A DNA stretch of 64,000 nt from Woeseiaceae bacterium (GTDB taxonomy: Bacteria; Pseudomonadota; Gammaproteobacteria; Steroidobacterales; Woeseiaceae), in contig JABDQH010000094.1 of assembly GCA_013042375.1 (NCBI GenBank), positions 1 through 64,000 on the forward strand, given 5' to 3'. The position numbers and the translations under genes were made by a program. Numbering within the stretch: position 1 is the first letter of the stretch; every line of letters starts with the position of its first letter. Shown here one piece after another: positions 45,363 to 55,414 of the stretch. Below the pieces are notes generated by a model, which searched no databases, was not told the origin of the DNA, and was given only the letters and a program-made list of their open reading frames with translations.

Positions 45363-47674
45363 CTGTAGTTCACCTCGAAGCCGATTATGCGGCCCTTCTT
45401 CATCGGGCCGGCCGTCCACAGGCCCGCGATCGAGGTCAGGTTGCCCCAGTTTGCTTCGTCCGTAAGGTTCTTGCCGTACAGCGATACCATCCAGCGATCG
45501 TCACCCGGGAACCAGTTGACGCTCGCGTTGGTGCGCTCCTGGTCGTCGAACAACTCGGTGTTCGAATCGTTATACGGATGCCCTTCGCGGAAGCTGTGGT
45601 TCGCGGCTACGTTGACGAGTCCCTCGCCAACCGGTATGTCCCACAAAAAGCCGAGGCTGTAGTTGGTCGGCGCAAGACGCGGCAGCTCGTCACCGATGAC
45701 CACCTCATCGGGGTCGATCGCGCCGGCGGCCCGCAAGGCACTCTCCAGTGCCGGCACGAACGGGTCGAGGCTGTCGTACTCGCCGTCCTGCCAGCCGAAC
45801 GAGGCCGTGATCGAGAAGTTGTCGGTCAGGAGCGCGGCGAAGTCGGCCTCGACACCTGTGATCGTCACGTCACCGGCGTTGATCGTCGCCTGCAGCACGA
45901 TGACCTGCTGGTCGCCAATGTTCAGCTCTCGCTGCATGTCCTTGATGTCGTTGTGGTACGCAGCGACATTGAGACGCATCTTGCCGTCATTGAACTCGGT
46001 CTTGAGACCGATCTCGATCGTGTTGCTTTCCTCTTCCCTGGTCGGTCCCGGCGGGATGAACTGGGGCTTCGCATTACGGAAGTTGACGCCTCCCGAGCGG
46101 AACCCTTTCGACCAGTAGCCGTAAATACGAGTGTCGTCGCTGAGGTGGTACATCGCGCCGAGGCGCGGCGTAATGTTCTGCCAGTCGTCCTTGACGTCCA
46201 CGAATGAGCAATCGAAAGTCTCGTTATCCGTGCACACGCCAGGGCCTTCGATTTCCGGCGTGCCGGGATCGTCGGGCGTGCTGTCGATGATCGACGCGGT
46301 CTTCTCCTCGTCCGTGTAGCGCAGTCCGGCCGTCAGCGTCAGCCTGTCGCTGATATGGAAATCGTTGGTCCAGAATATGCCGAGGTTCTTCGAGAACATG
46401 TCACCGCCGAGTGCGGCCTGCAGGTTAATGCCGAATGGCGCCGGCCCGAGCGGTGGCGGCAACCAGATGTAGCGCGCTTCCCGATACTCGATGTCCTGCT
46501 CGAAGTAATACAGGCCGATGGTCGCGTCCCAGTTCTCGCGCAGCGATCCCGACCAGCGCAGTTCGTTGCTGATCTGGTCCTGCTCGGTATAACCCGGTGC
46601 CGCGAAGATCGGCAGGTCGGTACCGTCGATGTCCGCGGCCGAGTCCGCCTCAACCTCGCGAATACCGAAGATGTTGGTCAGTGTGCCGTTACCCACCTCG
46701 GCGATCGACACCTCGAACATGATCTGCGTCCAGTCGAGCGACGTGAAGCCGGTTTCGTCGGACAGGGTCTCAAATTCCGGGACCGCACCGGCGCGTTGTG
46801 CCGTGACGTTCGACCATGCAGCGCCGTCACCGTCCATCTGGCCGCGTTCGACCATCAGCGTCCATTCGGAATTGTCGCCCGGCGTAAACACGAGCGAAGG
46901 CCGAACCAGCAGCGTCTCCATGGCGCCGACCCGGCCGCCAGCAGCCGGGTTGATATAGAACGGCTGCAGCGGGCTCGGCGCCGTCGTGTTGATCGACTGG
47001 TAGTAGCCGCGATCGTCGTCGAAGAGAACGGCGAGCTTGCCGGCAAGCACGTCCTCCATGAGCGCGCCTTCGACGGCGAAGGCCAGGCTGTTCTGGTTCT
47101 CGTCGGTGCCGCCGGCGCGCAGGCGCAGGCCGAACTCGCCGCTCGGACGCGCGTTGCGCAGCACCACGGCGCCGCCCGTTACGTTACGGCCGAACAGGAG
47201 GCCCTGCGGACCGCGCAGCACTTCCACGGACTCGAGATCGAAAGTGTCGATGACGACGCCATAGGTCGTACCCATGTAGAGACCGTCGACGAACACGCCG
47301 ACCGTGGGATCTACCGACGGAATCGAGCTGTTGATGCCCTGGCCGCGAATCGAGAAGTTCTGCACGCCCGGGAACGTGCCGACCGACTCGAGCTGCACAT
47401 TTGGCATCAGGTAACTGAGGTCGTCGATCTTCTTGACGAACATCGCCTCAATCTGCTGGGCGCCGAACGCGCTGACGGCGACGGGCACATCCTGCACAGT
47501 CTCGGCCGTGCTGCGTTTACGGGCCGTCGTGACGATCTCCTCGAGGAACACGCCTGCAGCACCTTCCTGGGCCATAGACGGACTCGTCGCGAACAGCGAG
47601 ATGAGCGCCGTCGATGCGGCGGCCATGGCGGCGGCGCCCACACGGAACCGCCGGTCTTCAGTTTGACTAGACAT
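45353..47674 (-). CDS. TonB-dependent outer-membrane receptor
   Basis: A 773-residue receptor. The signal peptide ends PSMAQEG, followed by a TonB-box-like LEEIVTTARKRSTAETVQDVPVAV. The plug domain (NFSIRGQGINS, VGVFVDGLYMGTTYG, VEVLRGPQGLLFGRNVTGGAV) and a 22-strand barrel fill the rest. The start at 47674 is chosen because GGGGGAAATC precedes the ATG and the signal peptide begins there. The receptor type is common in sphingomonads and marine bacteria. The cargo (siderophore, polymer or other) is not known. A weak Fur-like half site lies upstream. Confidence 0.9.
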   Translation of the reverse strand: MSSQTEDRRFRVGAAAMAAASTALISLFATSPSMAQEGAAGVFLEEIVTTARKRSTAETVQDVPVAVSAFGAQQIEAMFVKKIDDLSYLMPNVQLESVGTFPGVQNFSIRGQGINSSIPSVDPTVGVFVDGLYMGTTYGVVIDTFDLESVEVLRGPQGLLFGRNVTGGAVVLRNARPSGEFGLRLRAGGTDENQNSLAFAVEGALMEDVLAGKLAVLFDDDRGYYQSINTTAPSPLQPFYINPAAGGRVGAMETLLVRPSLVFTPGDNSEWTLMVERGQMDGDGAAWSNVTAQRAGAVPEFETLSDETGFTSLDWTQIMFEVSIAEVGNGTLTNIFGIREVEADSAADIDGTDLPIFAAPGYTEQDQISNELRWSGSLRENWDATIGLYYFEQDIEYREARYIWLPPPLGPAPFGINLQAALGGDMFSKNLGIFWTNDFHISDRLTLTAGLRYTDEEKTASIIDSTPDDPGTPEIEGPGVCTDNETFDCSFVDVKDDWQNITPRLGAMYHLSDDTRIYGYWSKGFRSGGVNFRNAKPQFIPPGPTREEESNTIEIGLKTEFNDGKMRLNVAAYHNDIKDMQRELNIGDQQVIVLQATINAGDVTITGVEADFAALLTDNFSITASFGWQDGEYDSLDPFVPALESALRAAGAIDPDEVVIGDELPRLAPTNYSLGFLWDIPVGEGLVNVAANHSFREGHPYNDSNTELFDDQERTNASVNWFPGDDRWMVSLYGKNLTDEANWGNLTSIAGLWTAGPMKKGRIIGFEVNYSYE

Positions 47675-47694
47675 GATTTCCCCCTGGTATCTCG

Positions 47695-47709
47695 AATGAG
47701 AATAATCAC
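47695..47709 (-). promoter_or_regulatory. Possible Fur half site upstream of the TonB receptor
   Basis: AATGAGAAT on the plus strand (47695-47703) equals a common half of the Fur box, and is followed by AATCAC, which matches poorly. It is 21 bases upstream of the receptor start. Iron control of a TonB receptor would be normal, but the match is only half. Confidence 0.25.
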
Positions 47710-47752
47710 AGCTTACTGTCACGCACGGCCAGTTTCCAATAGCATTCGCGGG

Positions 47753-48436
47753 ATGAGAACGATTCGTAGTTTCGTGCGGCGGGCCGGGCGCGTCACGGCG
47801 TCGCAGCAGCGCGCGCTCGAGGAGCTCTGGCCGCTCTACGGCGTGGATGACGACGGGCAGGTGCTGTCCTTCGCCGGGCTGTTCGGGCGCGACGCGCCGG
47901 TCGTTCTCGAGATCGGTTTCGGCAACGGCGAGACTTTTGTCAAACAGGCGGCCGCCGATCCCGACCGCAATTATCTCGGCATCGAGGTACACGAACCGGG
48001 CATCGGGCACTGCCTGATCAAGGCGCACGAGGCCGGGGCTGGCAACCTGCGCGTGCTCGCGCACGATGCCGTCGAGGTGTTGCAGACCCGGGTGCCGGCC
48101 GGCTCCCTGGCACGCCTCAACCTCTACTTTCCCGATCCCTGGCCAAAAAAACGCCATCACAAGCGGCGCATCGTGCAGGACGCGTTCGTCGAGTTGGTCG
48201 CCGACCGGCTCGGGGACGGCGGCACCTGGTACATCGCCACCGACTGGGCCAACTACGCCGAGCATATCGACGACGTTTTTGCCCACTCGGACCGATTTAC
48301 CTTAATCGAGCGCCGGGAACATGACGGCGAGGCGCCGCTGGATCGTCCGCGCACGAAATTCGAGCGCCGCGGCCTGGGCAAGGGCCACCGCATCGTCGAC
48401 TGGTGTTTCCGCAAAAATGGGCGCTCTTGCGGCTAA
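47753..48436 (+). CDS. trmB: tRNA (guanine-N7)-methyltransferase TrmB
   Basis: A 227-residue SAM-dependent methyltransferase that makes m7G46 in tRNA. Conserved blocks: IRSFVRRAGRVTASQQRALEELWP, VLEIGFGNGETFV, NYLGIEVHEPGIG, LNLYFPDPWPKKRHHKRR and TKFERRGLGKGH. The start at 47753 is the usual family beginning. TAGCAT lies seven bases before the ATG. Divergent from the TonB receptor gene. Confidence 0.95.
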   Translation: MRTIRSFVRRAGRVTASQQRALEELWPLYGVDDDGQVLSFAGLFGRDAPVVLEIGFGNGETFVKQAAADPDRNYLGIEVHEPGIGHCLIKAHEAGAGNLRVLAHDAVEVLQTRVPAGSLARLNLYFPDPWPKKRHHKRRIVQDAFVELVADRLGDGGTWYIATDWANYAEHIDDVFAHSDRFTLIERREHDGEAPLDRPRTKFERRGLGKGHRIVDWCFRKNGRSCG

Positions 48437-48515
48437 TAACTATGTGTTTCTTGCGCTCCGCGCTGCATGATCTATAACGGTAATAGAGGCAACGCAAAGG
48501 AAGAGGACGAAGAAA

Positions 48516-48806
48516 ATGGCAGTCCGGTATCCCGTCATCGGTCATTGGTTTCGCCGGCCAAACGGGACGCTGTTCGAGGTAGTCGCCATTGACGAAGTCG
48601 CCGGGACCATAGAAATCCAGCAGTTCGACGGCACGATCGACGAGATCGACAACGAGCGCTGGCCACAGCTGCTGCTGGCGGAAGTCAGTGCGCCTGAAGA
48701 CTGGTCCGGCTCCGTCGATATGGACCCCGAGGACTTCGGTATCAAGAGCGACGCCGAACTCCCGAACGGCTACCACGATCCGCTGGCGTTCCTGGACAAG
48801 CTCTGA
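48516..48806 (+). CDS. Small conserved hypothetical protein (DUF6763-like)
   Basis: A 96-residue cytoplasmic acidic protein. VIGHWFRRPNGTLFEVVAIDEVAGTIEIQQFDGTIDEIDNERW and a PEDWSG segment match my memory of the DUF6763 family found beside Rieske or other genes in gammaproteobacteria. AGGAAGAGGA lies upstream of the ATG. No function is known. The next gene is the convergent Rieske protein, with stop codons nearly touching. Confidence 0.6.
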   Translation: MAVRYPVIGHWFRRPNGTLFEVVAIDEVAGTIEIQQFDGTIDEIDNERWPQLLLAEVSAPEDWSGSVDMDPEDFGIKSDAELPNGYHDPLAFLDKL

Positions 48807-48807
48807 T

Positions 48808-49152
48808 CTACATACTGGTCGGGCCTGTCACATAGATAACGCCGTCGCGCACCGCGACGTCGACCCTCCTCAGTGTGCGCCCGTTTCCCGGCCCCGCGAA
48901 ACAATACCCCGTCTCGATTTCGTAGCTCGCGCCGTGCGACGCGCAGATCAGCGCACTCTTGTCCCTGGTCAGGAACTTGTCGGGCGACCAGTTGAGCGGG
49001 TGCCCGACGTGCACGCAAAAATTCTGGTACGCGTAGACCGTCTCTCCCTTGCGCACGACGAAACCGCGAAAGGGCCAGTCGCCGTCGCCGATCTGGAACT
49101 CACGGCAACCGGGATCGTCGAGCTCGTCGATGCGACCGACGGCGATTTCCAT
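48808..49152 (-). CDS. Rieske [2Fe-2S] domain protein
   Basis: A 114-residue cytoplasmic protein that is a single Rieske domain. The cluster ligands are Cys46 and His48 (CVHVGH) and Cys70 and His73 (CASHGASYEIETGYC). Such small Rieske proteins act as ferredoxins in oxygenase systems or as electron carriers. Start 49152 (MEIAVGRIDELDD) is chosen; 49179 would overlap the permease gene by 22 bases. The AmpG-like gene lies just upstream with a gap of five bases, so they are cotranscribed. Confidence 0.85.
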   Translation of the reverse strand: MEIAVGRIDELDDPGCREFQIGDGDWPFRGFVVRKGETVYAYQNFCVHVGHPLNWSPDKFLTRDKSALICASHGASYEIETGYCFAGPGNGRTLRRVDVAVRDGVIYVTGPTSM

Positions 49153-49157
49153 TTCGC

Positions 49158-50423
49158 TCAATTCGCATCCTCGTTCCATGGCGCTACCTTGAACAGCAGC
49201 AACATTCCCGGAACCGCCAGCAATGTGCAGATCAGGAAGAAGGTCGTCCAGCCGGTTCGCTCGACAATGAGTCCGGTCGTCGCGCTGGCCAGCACCCGTG
49301 GTACCGAGACCAGCGCCGTGAACAGCGCAAACTGGGTCGCCGCGAATGCTACGTTCGTCGACTTGGCCATGAAAGCTGTCAGCGCGGCCGTTCCGAGGCC
49401 AACACCGAGGTATTCGAAAGCCATCGCAAACGCCAGCATCCATGGATTTGGTCCGACGATCGACAACAAGGCGAATCCGAGAATACTCGCGATTTGCACG
49501 AACCCGAACAACCACAGCGCGCGATTGATCGAGACCTTGACCATGATCAATCCGCCGACCAGGCCCCCGACAATTGCCGCTGTCGTGCCGACAAACTTGG
49601 CGATCGTGCCGATCTGCGTTCCCGTGAACCCGACATCGTGAAAGAACGGCGTCTGCAACGCAGTCGCCATATTGTCACCAAGCTTGTAGAGGAACAGGAA
49701 TGCCAGCACGAGCAGTGCCGAGCCGAGTCCGGCACGGCCGATGAACTCCCGGAACGGTTCGATTACTGATTCCTTCAGCGATCGCGGCGGTGACGGCTCC
49801 TTGATCGCCTCGGCAATAACCAGCGTCATCACAATTCCCACCAGCATGAACAACGCCACGATGACGAAGACCATGTGCCACGGGAGCCGGTCAGCCAGGA
49901 TGAGTCCAAGCCCGCCCGGAATGAGTCCTGAGAGACGGTACGCCTGCACGTGGACAGAGTTCCCCAATCCGAGCTCGACGTCGGGCAGCAATTCGCGACG
50001 AAAAGCATCGAGGACGACGTCCTGGCTGGCACTGAAAAAGGCGACAGCTACGGCCAGGTAGGCAACCGCCCAGAGCGACAGCGCCGGCTCGTAAAAACCG
50101 AGGGCGGCAATCGAAACGAGCAAAGCCAGTTGGGTCACGAGGATCCAGCCGCGCCGGTGACCGAGAAACGGCAGGGTGTAGCGATCCATGATCGGAGCCC
50201 ACAGGAACTTCCATGTGTAGGGGAACTGCACCAGCGCGAAGAACCCGATTTCCGCGAGGCCCACACCTTCCGTGCGCAGCCAGTACGGGACCATCTGGAA
50301 CAGCAAGTAGAGCGGCAGCCCTGAAGAGAATCCGGTGAACACACATATCAGCATGCGCCGGTTCAGCACGGCTTCTTTCAAGCTCTCCTTGCGCGTTCTG
50401 TCGAGGTTGGCGTCAGCCGTCAT
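49158..50423 (-). CDS. MFS permease, AmpG-like
   Basis: A 421-residue transporter with 12 membrane helices. GFSSGLPLYLLFQMVPYWLRTEGV, GHRRGWILVTQ and ASQDVVLDAFRRE are typical of AmpG, which imports cell-wall muropeptides from the periplasm for recycling. It ends with a charged C-terminus. It overlaps exonuclease III by 11 bases upstream and lies five bases upstream of the Rieske gene, making one transcript of three. AmpG function is likely but not certain, as related permeases exist. Confidence 0.82.
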   Translation of the reverse strand: MTADANLDRTRKESLKEAVLNRRMLICVFTGFSSGLPLYLLFQMVPYWLRTEGVGLAEIGFFALVQFPYTWKFLWAPIMDRYTLPFLGHRRGWILVTQLALLVSIAALGFYEPALSLWAVAYLAVAVAFFSASQDVVLDAFRRELLPDVELGLGNSVHVQAYRLSGLIPGGLGLILADRLPWHMVFVIVALFMLVGIVMTLVIAEAIKEPSPPRSLKESVIEPFREFIGRAGLGSALLVLAFLFLYKLGDNMATALQTPFFHDVGFTGTQIGTIAKFVGTTAAIVGGLVGGLIMVKVSINRALWLFGFVQIASILGFALLSIVGPNPWMLAFAMAFEYLGVGLGTAALTAFMAKSTNVAFAATQFALFTALVSVPRVLASATTGLIVERTGWTTFFLICTLLAVPGMLLLFKVAPWNEDAN

Positions 50424-51195
50424 GCGCCCAATCGTAATCCATGATCAGTGGCGCGTGGTCGGAGAAGCGCTGCGACTTGTAGATCTCGGTGCGCTGCACC
50501 TTGTCCCTGAGGCCGGGCGTCACGACATGGTAGTCGATGCGCCACCCGACATTTTTGTCCCAGGCGGCCCCGCGGTTCGACCACCACGTGTATTGTTCGG
50601 GCTCCTGCTCGAGCGTGCGAAACGCGTCGACCCACCCGAGTTTGCCGAAGACCTGGTCCAGCCAGGCGCGCTCCTCGGGCAGGCAGCCCGAGTTCTTCTG
50701 GTTCTGCTTCCAGTTCCTGATGTCGCCTTCCTTGTGCACGATGTTCCAGTCGCCGCAGATAACGTACTCGGCGCGGCGTCGCTTCAGTTTTCGCATGTGC
50801 TCGGTGAACGAGGTCATGCACCGGTACTTGGCCGCCTGGCGTTCCTCGCTCGAGGAACCCGACGGCAGGTACAGCGACACGACGTTGATCCCGCCGAGCT
50901 GAACTTCGAGGTAGCGTCCTTCCTTATCGAACTCCTCGTCGCCGTAGCCGCGCACGACTCTCCGGGGCTCGTGCCGCGTGTAGATGGCCGTACCCGAGTA
51001 GCCTTTCTTCTCGGCGTCTTCGTAGAAGCAGTGATAGCCGGCCGGCGAAAACACGTCGTCGGTGAGCTGGTGCTCCTGCGCCTTGGTCTCCTGGATACAG
51101 ACGACGTCGGCATGCTGCGCGCGCATCCACTCAAAGAACCCCTTGCGGGCGGCGGCGCGGATACCGTTGGCATTGAGGGTGATAACGCGGAACAA
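50413..51195 (-). CDS. xthA: Exodeoxyribonuclease III
   Basis: A 260-residue DNA repair nuclease (AP endonuclease and 3-prime exonuclease). The catalytic motifs are [26 protein letters not shown] and SDHAPL. The start is a TTG, with AGGAG 7 bases upstream, giving [11 protein letters not shown]. It is divergent from pyrE with 58 bases between. It overlaps the AmpG-like gene by 11 bases. Confidence 0.9.
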   Translation of the reverse strand: MFRVITLNANGIRAAARKGFFEWMRAQHADVVCIQETKAQEHQLTDDVFSPAGYHCFYEDAEKKGYSGTAIYTRHEPRRVVRGYGDEEFDKEGRYLEVQLGGINVVSLYLPSGSSSEERQAAKYRCMTSFTEHMRKLKRRRAEYVICGDWNIVHKEGDIRNWKQNQKNSGCLPEERAWLDQVFGKLGWVDAFRTLEQEPEQYTWWSNRGAAWDKNVGWRIDYHVVTPGLRDKVQRTEIYKSQRFSDHAPLIMDYDWAHDG

Positions 51196-51253
51196 CCGGG
51201 GTCTCCTGTGTCATACTCGGTTGGAAAGCGGCAATCATACAGAACCCCCTCCA

Positions 51254-51901
51254 ATGCGTGGCTACAAGAGAGAATTTATCGAGCTGGCGCTCGAACTCGG
51301 CGTGCTGCGGTTCGGTGAGTTTACGTTGAAGTCGGGACGGCTCAGCCCCTACTTCTTCAACGCCGGCCTGTTCAATACCGGCTATGCCGCCGCCAAGCTC
51401 GCCCGTTATTACGCTGCCGCGATCGCCGAATCCGACGTTCGCTTCGACATGTTGTTCGGCCCGGCGTACAAGGGGATTCCCCTGGCGACACTTGCGGCGG
51501 CTGCCCTGGCCGAACATCACGACATCGACGTGCCGTACTCGTTCAACCGTAAGGAGGCGAAGGCGCACGGCGAGGGCGGCAATATCGTCGGCGCGCCGCT
51601 CAGCGGGCGCATACTGATCGTCGACGACGTCATCACGGCCGGGACGGCCGTCCGCGAGGCCTGCCAGATCATCTCGGCGGCCGGCGCCGAGATCGCGGGG
51701 CTCGTCATCTCACTCGATCGCCAGGAGCGCGGACAGGGTGCCTATTCGGCGGTCCAGGAGCTGAAACAGACGCTCGGAATCCCGGTCATAAGTATTGTGC
51801 AGCTCGATGACCTGGTCGACATCTTAGAGGAATCAAGCGAGTATGAGCGTTATCTGGAACCGGTACTGGCTTATCGCAAGCAATACGGCGTTATTACATA
51901 A
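51254..51901 (+). CDS. pyrE: Orotate phosphoribosyltransferase
   Basis: A 215-residue enzyme that makes orotidine monophosphate from orotate and PRPP in pyrimidine synthesis. The PRPP-binding signature is [13 protein letters not shown] near 120-132, preceded by [11 protein letters not shown] and EAKAHGEGG. The start is the ATG at 51254, which begins [29 protein letters not shown], the normal family start. It has no obvious neighbours in its operon. Confidence 0.95.
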   Translation: MRGYKREFIELALELGVLRFGEFTLKSGRLSPYFFNAGLFNTGYAAAKLARYYAAAIAESDVRFDMLFGPAYKGIPLATLAAAALAEHHDIDVPYSFNRKEAKAHGEGGNIVGAPLSGRILIVDDVITAGTAVREACQIISAAGAEIAGLVISLDRQERGQGAYSAVQELKQTLGIPVISIVQLDDLVDILEESSEYERYLEPVLAYRKQYGVIT

Positions 51902-52018
51902 CCCCATGATTTTTGTGCGATTGCGCGAATTTTACAGCGCACCCAAAGGCAGTTAAGCTGGCATCAAAACGAGAACCAGTCACGGTACCAAAAAGACATT
52001 TACTGGCATAGTCAAGCG

Positions 52019-52675
52019 ATGCGGAAACTGCTCACCATAATCCTGCTGCTCAGCGTTGGTCTCACGGCACATGCCCAGGGCGCCAAGAAGGTGTACAAGT
52101 GGGAGGACGCCGACGGCAACGTCTACTACGGCGACAGCATCCCCGCAGAATTCGCCGAGCGTCCCAAGAAAGTCCTCAACGACCAGGGTGTTTCGGTCGC
52201 GGAACTCGAGGGCAAGAAGACGGCCGAGCAGCGCGAGCAGGAACGCATCGACAAAGAGCGTCGCGTCGCCGCAGAACTGCAGCGCCGTGCCGACCAGGCC
52301 CTGCTGGCAACCTACCTGTCGGTCGATGAAATCATCATGCACCGCGATCGCCGCGTCGAGCTCTTCCAGGCCCAGTCCCGCGTCACCGAGCTGTACCTCA
52401 AGAACCTCGAGCGCCGTCTTGTCGACCTGCGCACCGAGGCTTCACGTTTTCAGCCCTACAGCAACGATGCCGACGCGCCAATGATCGACGCGGATCTCGC
52501 AGCCGACCTGCGCGATACCAAGGACACGATTGCGCGCCACCAGCGCAACCTCGAGAAGTATTCCGCCGACGAGAAACGCATCGTCGATCGCTTCGACGGC
52601 GACATTGCCCGCTTCAAGCGACTGAAGGGCATCGAAACGACGGCGAACAATGCGAGCGGCTCAACCGGTACCTGA
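52019..52675 (+). CDS. Exported DUF4124 protein with coiled-coil tail
   Basis: A 218-residue protein with a signal peptide ending TAHAQG. One DUF4124 motif, [16 protein letters not shown], follows, then a long helical region rich in Glu, Arg and Gln ([23 protein letters not shown]), and a second helical region with ITDLEK-like heptads. It overlaps dut by 15 bases in the convergent direction. A third DUF4124 paralogue in the window; role unknown. Confidence 0.75.
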   Translation: MRKLLTIILLLSVGLTAHAQGAKKVYKWEDADGNVYYGDSIPAEFAERPKKVLNDQGVSVAELEGKKTAEQREQERIDKERRVAAELQRRADQALLATYLSVDEIIMHRDRRVELFQAQSRVTELYLKNLERRLVDLRTEASRFQPYSNDADAPMIDADLAADLRDTKDTIARHQRNLEKYSADEKRIVDRFDGDIARFKRLKGIETTANNASGSTGT

Positions 52676-53116
52676 GTGACCGAAACCGCCGTCGCCACGC
52701 TGGCTCGACTCGAACTCCTCCACCACGCGAAACTCGACCTGCTCTACCGGGACGAACACCATTTGTGCGATGCGCTCGCCCGGCTGCACCTCGTAGGGCT
52801 TGCTGCCGCGATTCCAGCACGAGATGAACACCTGCCCCTGGTAATCGGAGTCGATCAGGCCCGTCAGGTTGCCGAGGACGAGCCCGTGCTTGTGGCCGAG
52901 GCCCGAGCGCGGCAGCAGGACCGCCGCGAGGCCCGGATCGGCGACGTGAATCGCGAGCCCGGTCGGCACGAGCACGGTCTCGCCCGGTGCGACCGTGACG
53001 GCATCGTCGATGCAGGCCCGCATGTCGAGGCCGGCCGAACCATGCGTCGCGTAATGCGGTAAGGAGATCGTGTCCCCGACGCGCGGGTCCAGGATTTTAA
53101 GTTCGATGGATCTCAA
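52661..53116 (-). CDS. dut: dUTP diphosphatase
   Basis: A 151-residue trimeric enzyme hydrolysing dUTP to dUMP. The five family motifs are visible: [36 protein letters not shown] and the C-terminal [10 protein letters not shown] loop that closes the active site. It lies directly downstream of coaBC with five bases between. The overlap with the DUF4124 gene is at its 3-prime end. Confidence 0.96.
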   Translation of the reverse strand: MRSIELKILDPRVGDTISLPHYATHGSAGLDMRACIDDAVTVAPGETVLVPTGLAIHVADPGLAAVLLPRSGLGHKHGLVLGNLTGLIDSDYQGQVFISCWNRGSKPYEVQPGERIAQMVFVPVEQVEFRVVEEFESSQRGDGGFGHSGTG

Positions 53117-53121
53117 GGGCC

Positions 53122-54366
53122 TCAGGTCCGCCTGTTCTTGTTCGAAATAATGCTCAGCCGCGGCTGCGTGCCGGTGCCGCGGAGAGCATAGTAGCGTTCG
53201 GCGACGAGCTCAACGAGTTCATTGGCGAGTTCCGATTTCCGCGCCTCCGGAAACTGTCTCTCACCCGCTGCCCAGAATACGGTAGCCGCATTGTCATCGC
53301 GGTCGAAGCCCCGATCGGCACCCACGCGATTGGCGATGATCATATCGAGCTTCTTATTCACGAGCTTGGCGCGCGCGTACTCTTCGAGCCTCTCCGTTTC
53401 GGCGGCAAAGCCGACCGTGAACGGTCCGCCATCGAGTGCCGCGACCGAGGCCAGGATATCGGGGCAGCGCACGAGCTCAATTGTCATGGCCTCGCGTTTC
53501 TTCTTGATCTTCTGCTCGGCAGGCGCCACCGGACGATAGTCGGCGACGGCCGCCGCCGCGATGAAGATGTCGGCGTCCTCGATCACGGCGTGCGTAGCTC
53601 CGTACATCTGTTCGGCCGTCGTGACCTCGCGGACCTCGACGCCGGGCGGCGCCGGCAGATCGACCGGGCCGCTGATCAGGATGACCTCGGCGTCCTGGGC
53701 GACGGCCGCGCGCGCCATCGCGTAGCCCATCTTGCCCGAGCTGCGATTGGAGATGTAACGCACCGGATCGATGCTCTCGCGCGTGGGGCCCGCGGTGATC
53801 ACGACCTTCTTCCCCTTGAGCAGACCTTCGCCGTGGCTGATGCCGAGATCGAACACGGCCGCCGCGATCGCATCGGTTTCGAGCATGCGGCCCGCGCCTT
53901 CCTCGCCGCAGGCCTGCGACCCGACGCCGGGGCCGAGAATATGCACGCCGCGCTGCTCGAGGACCGCGCGGTTCGCCTGTGTCGCCGGGTTGTTCCACAT
54001 GACGTGGTTCATCGCGGGCGCGAGCGCGAGCGGCGCCTCGGTCGCGAGGCAGATCGTCGTCAGCAGATCGGGCGCGCCGCCCGAGACGATGCGCGCCATG
54101 ACCTCGGCCGTCGCCGGCGCGATGAGCACGACGTCCGCCCAGCGCGCGAGCTCGATGTGGCTCATGGCGCGCTCGGCTTCCTTGTCCCAGAGGTTCGAGC
54201 GCACGGCCCTGCCCGAAACGGCCTGCAGCGCCGTGTCGGTGACGAATTCCTCCGCCGAAGCGGTCATGACGATCTGCACGTCGGCGCCCCGCTCCTTGAG
54301 ACGCCTGACGAGATCGGGTGCCTTGTACGCGGCGATGCCGCCCGTGATGCCGAGAACGATGTTCAT
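53122..54366 (-). CDS. coaBC: Bifunctional phosphopantothenoylcysteine decarboxylase/synthetase
   Basis: A 414-residue enzyme of coenzyme A synthesis. The CoaC part uses FMN and has the active-site histidine ([11 protein letters not shown]), PAMNHVMW and the CGEEGAGRM lid with its cysteine. The CoaB part contains [26 protein letters not shown] and [27 protein letters not shown]. Upstream a TAAGCT box six bases before the ATG and a TTGCCG at 18 bases spacing suggest a leaderless promoter. radC is divergent. Confidence 0.95.
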   Translation of the reverse strand: MNIVLGITGGIAAYKAPDLVRRLKERGADVQIVMTASAEEFVTDTALQAVSGRAVRSNLWDKEAERAMSHIELARWADVVLIAPATAEVMARIVSGGAPDLLTTICLATEAPLALAPAMNHVMWNNPATQANRAVLEQRGVHILGPGVGSQACGEEGAGRMLETDAIAAAVFDLGISHGEGLLKGKKVVITAGPTRESIDPVRYISNRSSGKMGYAMARAAVAQDAEVILISGPVDLPAPPGVEVREVTTAEQMYGATHAVIEDADIFIAAAAVADYRPVAPAEQKIKKKREAMTIELVRCPDILASVAALDGGPFTVGFAAETERLEEYARAKLVNKKLDMIIANRVGADRGFDRDDNAATVFWAAGERQFPEARKSELANELVELVAERYYALRGTGTQPRLSIISNKNRRT

Positions 54367-54457
54367 GCGATTAGCTTATCGCGCAAGCGCCGAAACCGGC
54401 AATTTTGCTTAGATTTCTTCGTTGTTTCGATATGCGTGCGTGGCAGAACCTGTGCCC

Positions 54458-55063
54458 ATGGACGACGACTTCCCCAGGGACTGGAGTGACGCGCGGCTGC
54501 TCGGCGCGCTGGTCGGCATGCGCGCCGCCGCATCGCTGCTCGGACGATTCGGCAGCCTGCGCGGGCTGTTGCACGCGGAATCGAGATCGCTCCTCGACTG
54601 CCGCAGCATCGGCCCGGGCAGGCTCCGGGCCCTGCGCGTGGTCCCGGAGCTTGCTCGTCGCTACTTCGAGGAGTCGCTGTCCAGTGGCGAGACCATCCGC
54701 AGTCCGGCCGACACGGAGACCTTTCTCAAGGCCCGCATGCGCCACCTCGACCACGAACTCTTTTGCTGCCTGTTCCTCGACAACCGCCATCGCGTGCTGC
54801 GTTTCGACGAGATGTTCCGCGGCACGATCGACGGCACCAGCGTCTATCCGCGCGAGGTCGTCAAGGAGGCGCTGGCCGTGAACGCGGCCGCCGTGATTCT
54901 CGCCCACAACCATCCGAGCGGCGTCGCCGAGCCCAGCCAGGCCGACGAGCGCATCACGCGGCGCCTGAAATCCGCCCTCGAACTCGTCGATATCCGCCTG
55001 CTCGATCACCTGATCATCGGGGACGGGGCGGCGACGTCGCTGGCCTCCCGCGGTATGCTGTGA
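54458..55063 (+). CDS. radC: RadC/JAB-domain protein, shortened
   Basis: About 201 residues. The C-terminal JAB/MPN domain carries the metal motif HNHPSG with an aspartate ten residues later (EPSQAD), as in RadC. The N-terminal helix-hairpin-helix part is short: after LLGALVG the usual RTG-x-G-x-V-x-x-L stretch of about ten residues is missing. A TTG at 54422 could give 12 more residues, but the ATG at 54458 is preferred. The function of RadC is unsettled. It precedes rpmB, as in many relatives. Confidence 0.85.
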   Translation: MDDDFPRDWSDARLLGALVGMRAAASLLGRFGSLRGLLHAESRSLLDCRSIGPGRLRALRVVPELARRYFEESLSSGETIRSPADTETFLKARMRHLDHELFCCLFLDNRHRVLRFDEMFRGTIDGTSVYPREVVKEALAVNAAAVILAHNHPSGVAEPSQADERITRRLKSALELVDIRLLDHLIIGDGAATSLASRGML

Positions 55064-55071
55064 CCCTGCCC

Positions 55072-55100
55072 TTGAAGTGGACGGGCCGGGCTGGTATAAA
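55072..55100 (+). promoter_or_regulatory. Sigma-70 promoter of rpmB-rpmG
   Basis: TTGAAG at 55072-55077 and TATAAA at 55095-55100 with 17 bases between. A small hairpin, CCCGC-CCTTC-GCGGG (55114-55128), lies in the leader before rpmB. Confidence 0.75.
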
Positions 55101-55159
55101 GTCTCGCTCTTTGCCCGCCCTTCGCGGGTAACATGCAATAAAATCAGAGACTTAATGTC

Positions 55160-55396
55160 ATGTCCAAGGTTTGCCAGGTGACCGGGAAGCGGCCGATGAG
55201 CGGCAACAACGTTTCCCACGCCCACAACAAGACGCGCCGTCGCTTTCTGCCCAACCTGCAGAACAAGCGTTTCTGGCTCGAATCCGAGAACCGCTGGGTA
55301 CGCCTGCGCGTATCGCACAAGGGTATGCGCATCATCGACAAGCACGGCATCGATAAGGTCGTCGCCGACCTGCGCGCTGCCGGCACGCACGTGTAA
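55160..55396 (+). CDS. rpmB: 50S ribosomal protein L28
   Basis: A 78-residue ribosomal protein, the normal length. [33 protein letters not shown] is the L28 signature. It is followed by rpmG with 18 bases between them. A conserved pairing in proteobacteria. Confidence 0.97.
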   Translation: MSKVCQVTGKRPMSGNNVSHAHNKTRRRFLPNLQNKRFWLESENRWVRLRVSHKGMRIIDKHGIDKVVADLRAAGTHV

Positions 55397-55414
55397 CCCC
55401 GGGAGGATTCAGCC

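Noticed and set aside
46355..47752. A long plus-strand open frame before trmB
   Set aside because: It is antisense to the TonB receptor gene, lacks any domain and has a composition typical of a shadow frame. Only the trmB part from 47753 is real.
48407..48436. Inverted repeat CCGCAA/TTGCGG at the end of trmB as a terminator
   Set aside because: It lies inside the coding sequence and has no T run after it.
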